Origin: Moduliflexus sp964602655
GTDB lineage: Bacteria; Moduliflexota; Moduliflexia; Moduliflexales; Moduliflexaceae
DNA length: 39,416 bases
Reading direction: 5' to 3'
Assembly: GCA_964602655.1 (NCBI GenBank)
Contig: CAZRSF010000063.1
Coordinates: forward strand, 1-39,416
Shown: in pieces, positions 38,730 through 39,416 of the stretch
Position numbering within the stretch: position 1 is the stretch's first letter
Layout of the letters: the number at the start of each line of letters is the position of its first letter
Position numbers and translations under genes: made by a program
The notes under the pieces: model-generated
Databases searched by the model: none
The model's input: only the letters and a program-made list of their open reading frames with translations
Told to the model about the DNA's origin: nothing

Positions 38730-39416
38730 TTACCGATACGGTTCTACCATCGTCATCATGCGCTCAACGTCGGCTTCTTGGAGCGGTGCGCCGTCGGCGG
38801 TGATGACATTCAGATAGACGCCTTTGCCGCCGATAGCGTCTAGCAAAGGCATGACATCGTTCACGTCAATATTCGCGACCCAGACCGCTTTCTTCGCATT
38901 CAGGATTTTGCGGTACATCTCGTACCAGTGCGGATCGCCGCCGGGCGGAACTTGCGGGTCGGGCGTCCATTCAATCGCTTTCAGGTCTTCGATGTCGAGC
39001 AGATGATCAACGTGGCCGAGACATTGATGCCCGTCCACATGGAACATCGAGTATTGCAAAAACTGACACGATTGGCGGAGATACGGCACGACGAAACGCT
39101 TGAACATGCGCGGCGAAATCATGGCCGCCACGTCGCATTGCAGCAGTCCGGTTTTTCCCGGCCCCCAGAGCATGAAGTAGCCGAATGCCATGCTGCCGTC
39201 ATCTAATTTGATCAAGTCGTACATCCGGTCGAACGCCAGCATGTAGGCGGTTTCGATTTCCTGAAGTTTTTCATGCACCCATTCCGCGCGATCTACTAAA
39301 TCGGTCATCAACTGCGCCGCGCCGCGCAATTCTGACAGCACGTCGAGATTCGGAATCATCGCGGGCATTCCGACGAGATAATTCCCCTGACTCTGCGCGA
39401 CCGTCTCACGGACGAC
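38730..39416 (-). CDS. URO-D-superfamily protein, partial
   Basis: This gene runs off the right edge; 228 residues of its C-terminal part are visible. It resembles the uroporphyrinogen decarboxylase/corrinoid methyltransferase superfamily, in particular the branch found beside sugar-degradation genes. Landmarks are AQSQGNYLVGMPAMIPNLD, LRGAAQLMTDLVDRAEWV, the metal- or cofactor-region FLQYSMFHVDGHQCLGHVDH, IEWTPDPQVPPGGDPHW and NVITADG. The His/Cys in HVDGHQC could bind zinc as in methyltransferases. No reaction is assigned. It is likely co-transcribed with GH31. Confidence 0.75.
   Translation of the reverse strand, partial: VVRETVAQSQGNYLVGMPAMIPNLDVLSELRGAAQLMTDLVDRAEWVHEKLQEIETAYMLAFDRMYDLIKLDDGSMAFGYFMLWGPGKTGLLQCDVAAMISPRMFKRFVVPYLRQSCQFLQYSMFHVDGHQCLGHVDHLLDIEDLKAIEWTPDPQVPPGGDPHWYEMYRKILNAKKAVWVANIDVNDVMPLLDAIGGKGVYLNVITADGAPLQEADVERMMTMVEPYR

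Noticed and set aside
1..39416. CRISPR array, tRNA or rRNA genes
   Set aside because: The palindromic repeats are dispersed singly without regular spacers, and no cloverleaf or rRNA-like stretch was recognised by eye.

Overview
The window is about 39 kb of mid-GC bacterial chromosome, drafted with two 10-N scaffold gaps (3787-3796 and 11052-11061). Gene content suggests a Gram-negative bacterium of an uncultured or deep-branching lineage. It makes Gln-tRNA through GatCAB and has a long-form HisG, a NusG-domain-II protein, a TolQ/ExbB-type subunit and large periplasmic-sensing phosphatases. Short palindromic elements fill the gaps between its genes. The style recalls candidate-phylum sludge bacteria such as Modulibacteria/KSB3, but that is a guess from memory and was not tested. 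No rRNA, tRNA, CRISPR array or complete transposase was seen.

Layout. (1) 1-2.5 kb: an AT-rich left edge, an ABC exporter gene cut off after 98 codons, an HxlR regulator and an EFR1-type flavodoxin/ferredoxin with a clear promoter and operator. (2) 2.5-4.5 kb: an XdhC-family molybdoenzyme maturation protein, preceded by a possible coupled leader peptide and interrupted by an assembly gap, then a J-domain protein. (3) 4.5-8.3 kb, minus strand: a RodZ-like membrane HTH protein, an internally duplicated protein of unknown function, an FmdB zinc ribbon, dUTPase and a CobD-like aminotransferase. (4) 8.4-12.6 kb, plus strand: gatC-gatA, then an overlapping UPF0175/PIN toxin-antitoxin pair, then gatB. 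(5) 12.8-21.4 kb: housekeeping genes mutS, exbB-like, hisG, ychF, a fruK-like kinase and serS. (6) 21.7-25.2 kb: small unknown proteins, a C_GCAxxG_C_C protein, a NusG-II protein, an unknown membrane protein and a CDP-alcohol phosphatidyltransferase. (7) 25.3-39.4 kb: a carbohydrate region with a GH105 hydrolase, two consecutive [sugar-binding protein + HAMP-PAS-SpoIIE phosphatase] modules, a LacI regulator, a GH31 glycosidase and a URO-D-like protein running off the edge.

The most interesting system is the pair of sensory modules at 27-35 kb. Each couples a secreted ABC-type solute-binding protein to a two-TM receptor whose output is a PP2C/SpoIIE phosphatase, and no permease or kinase gene lies beside them. 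A 512-bp stretch of the two phosphatase domains is identical at the DNA level while the flanks have diverged, which points to recent gene conversion.

The second theme is repeats. At least a dozen intergenic palindromes are present. Six share a TGTCAGACA-type core, mostly as ~15-bp arms around a 3-nt spacer. Two MITE-like elements share TGTTACG ends, and a ~110-bp element occurs twice. Several of these repeats supply the stop codons of adjoining genes.
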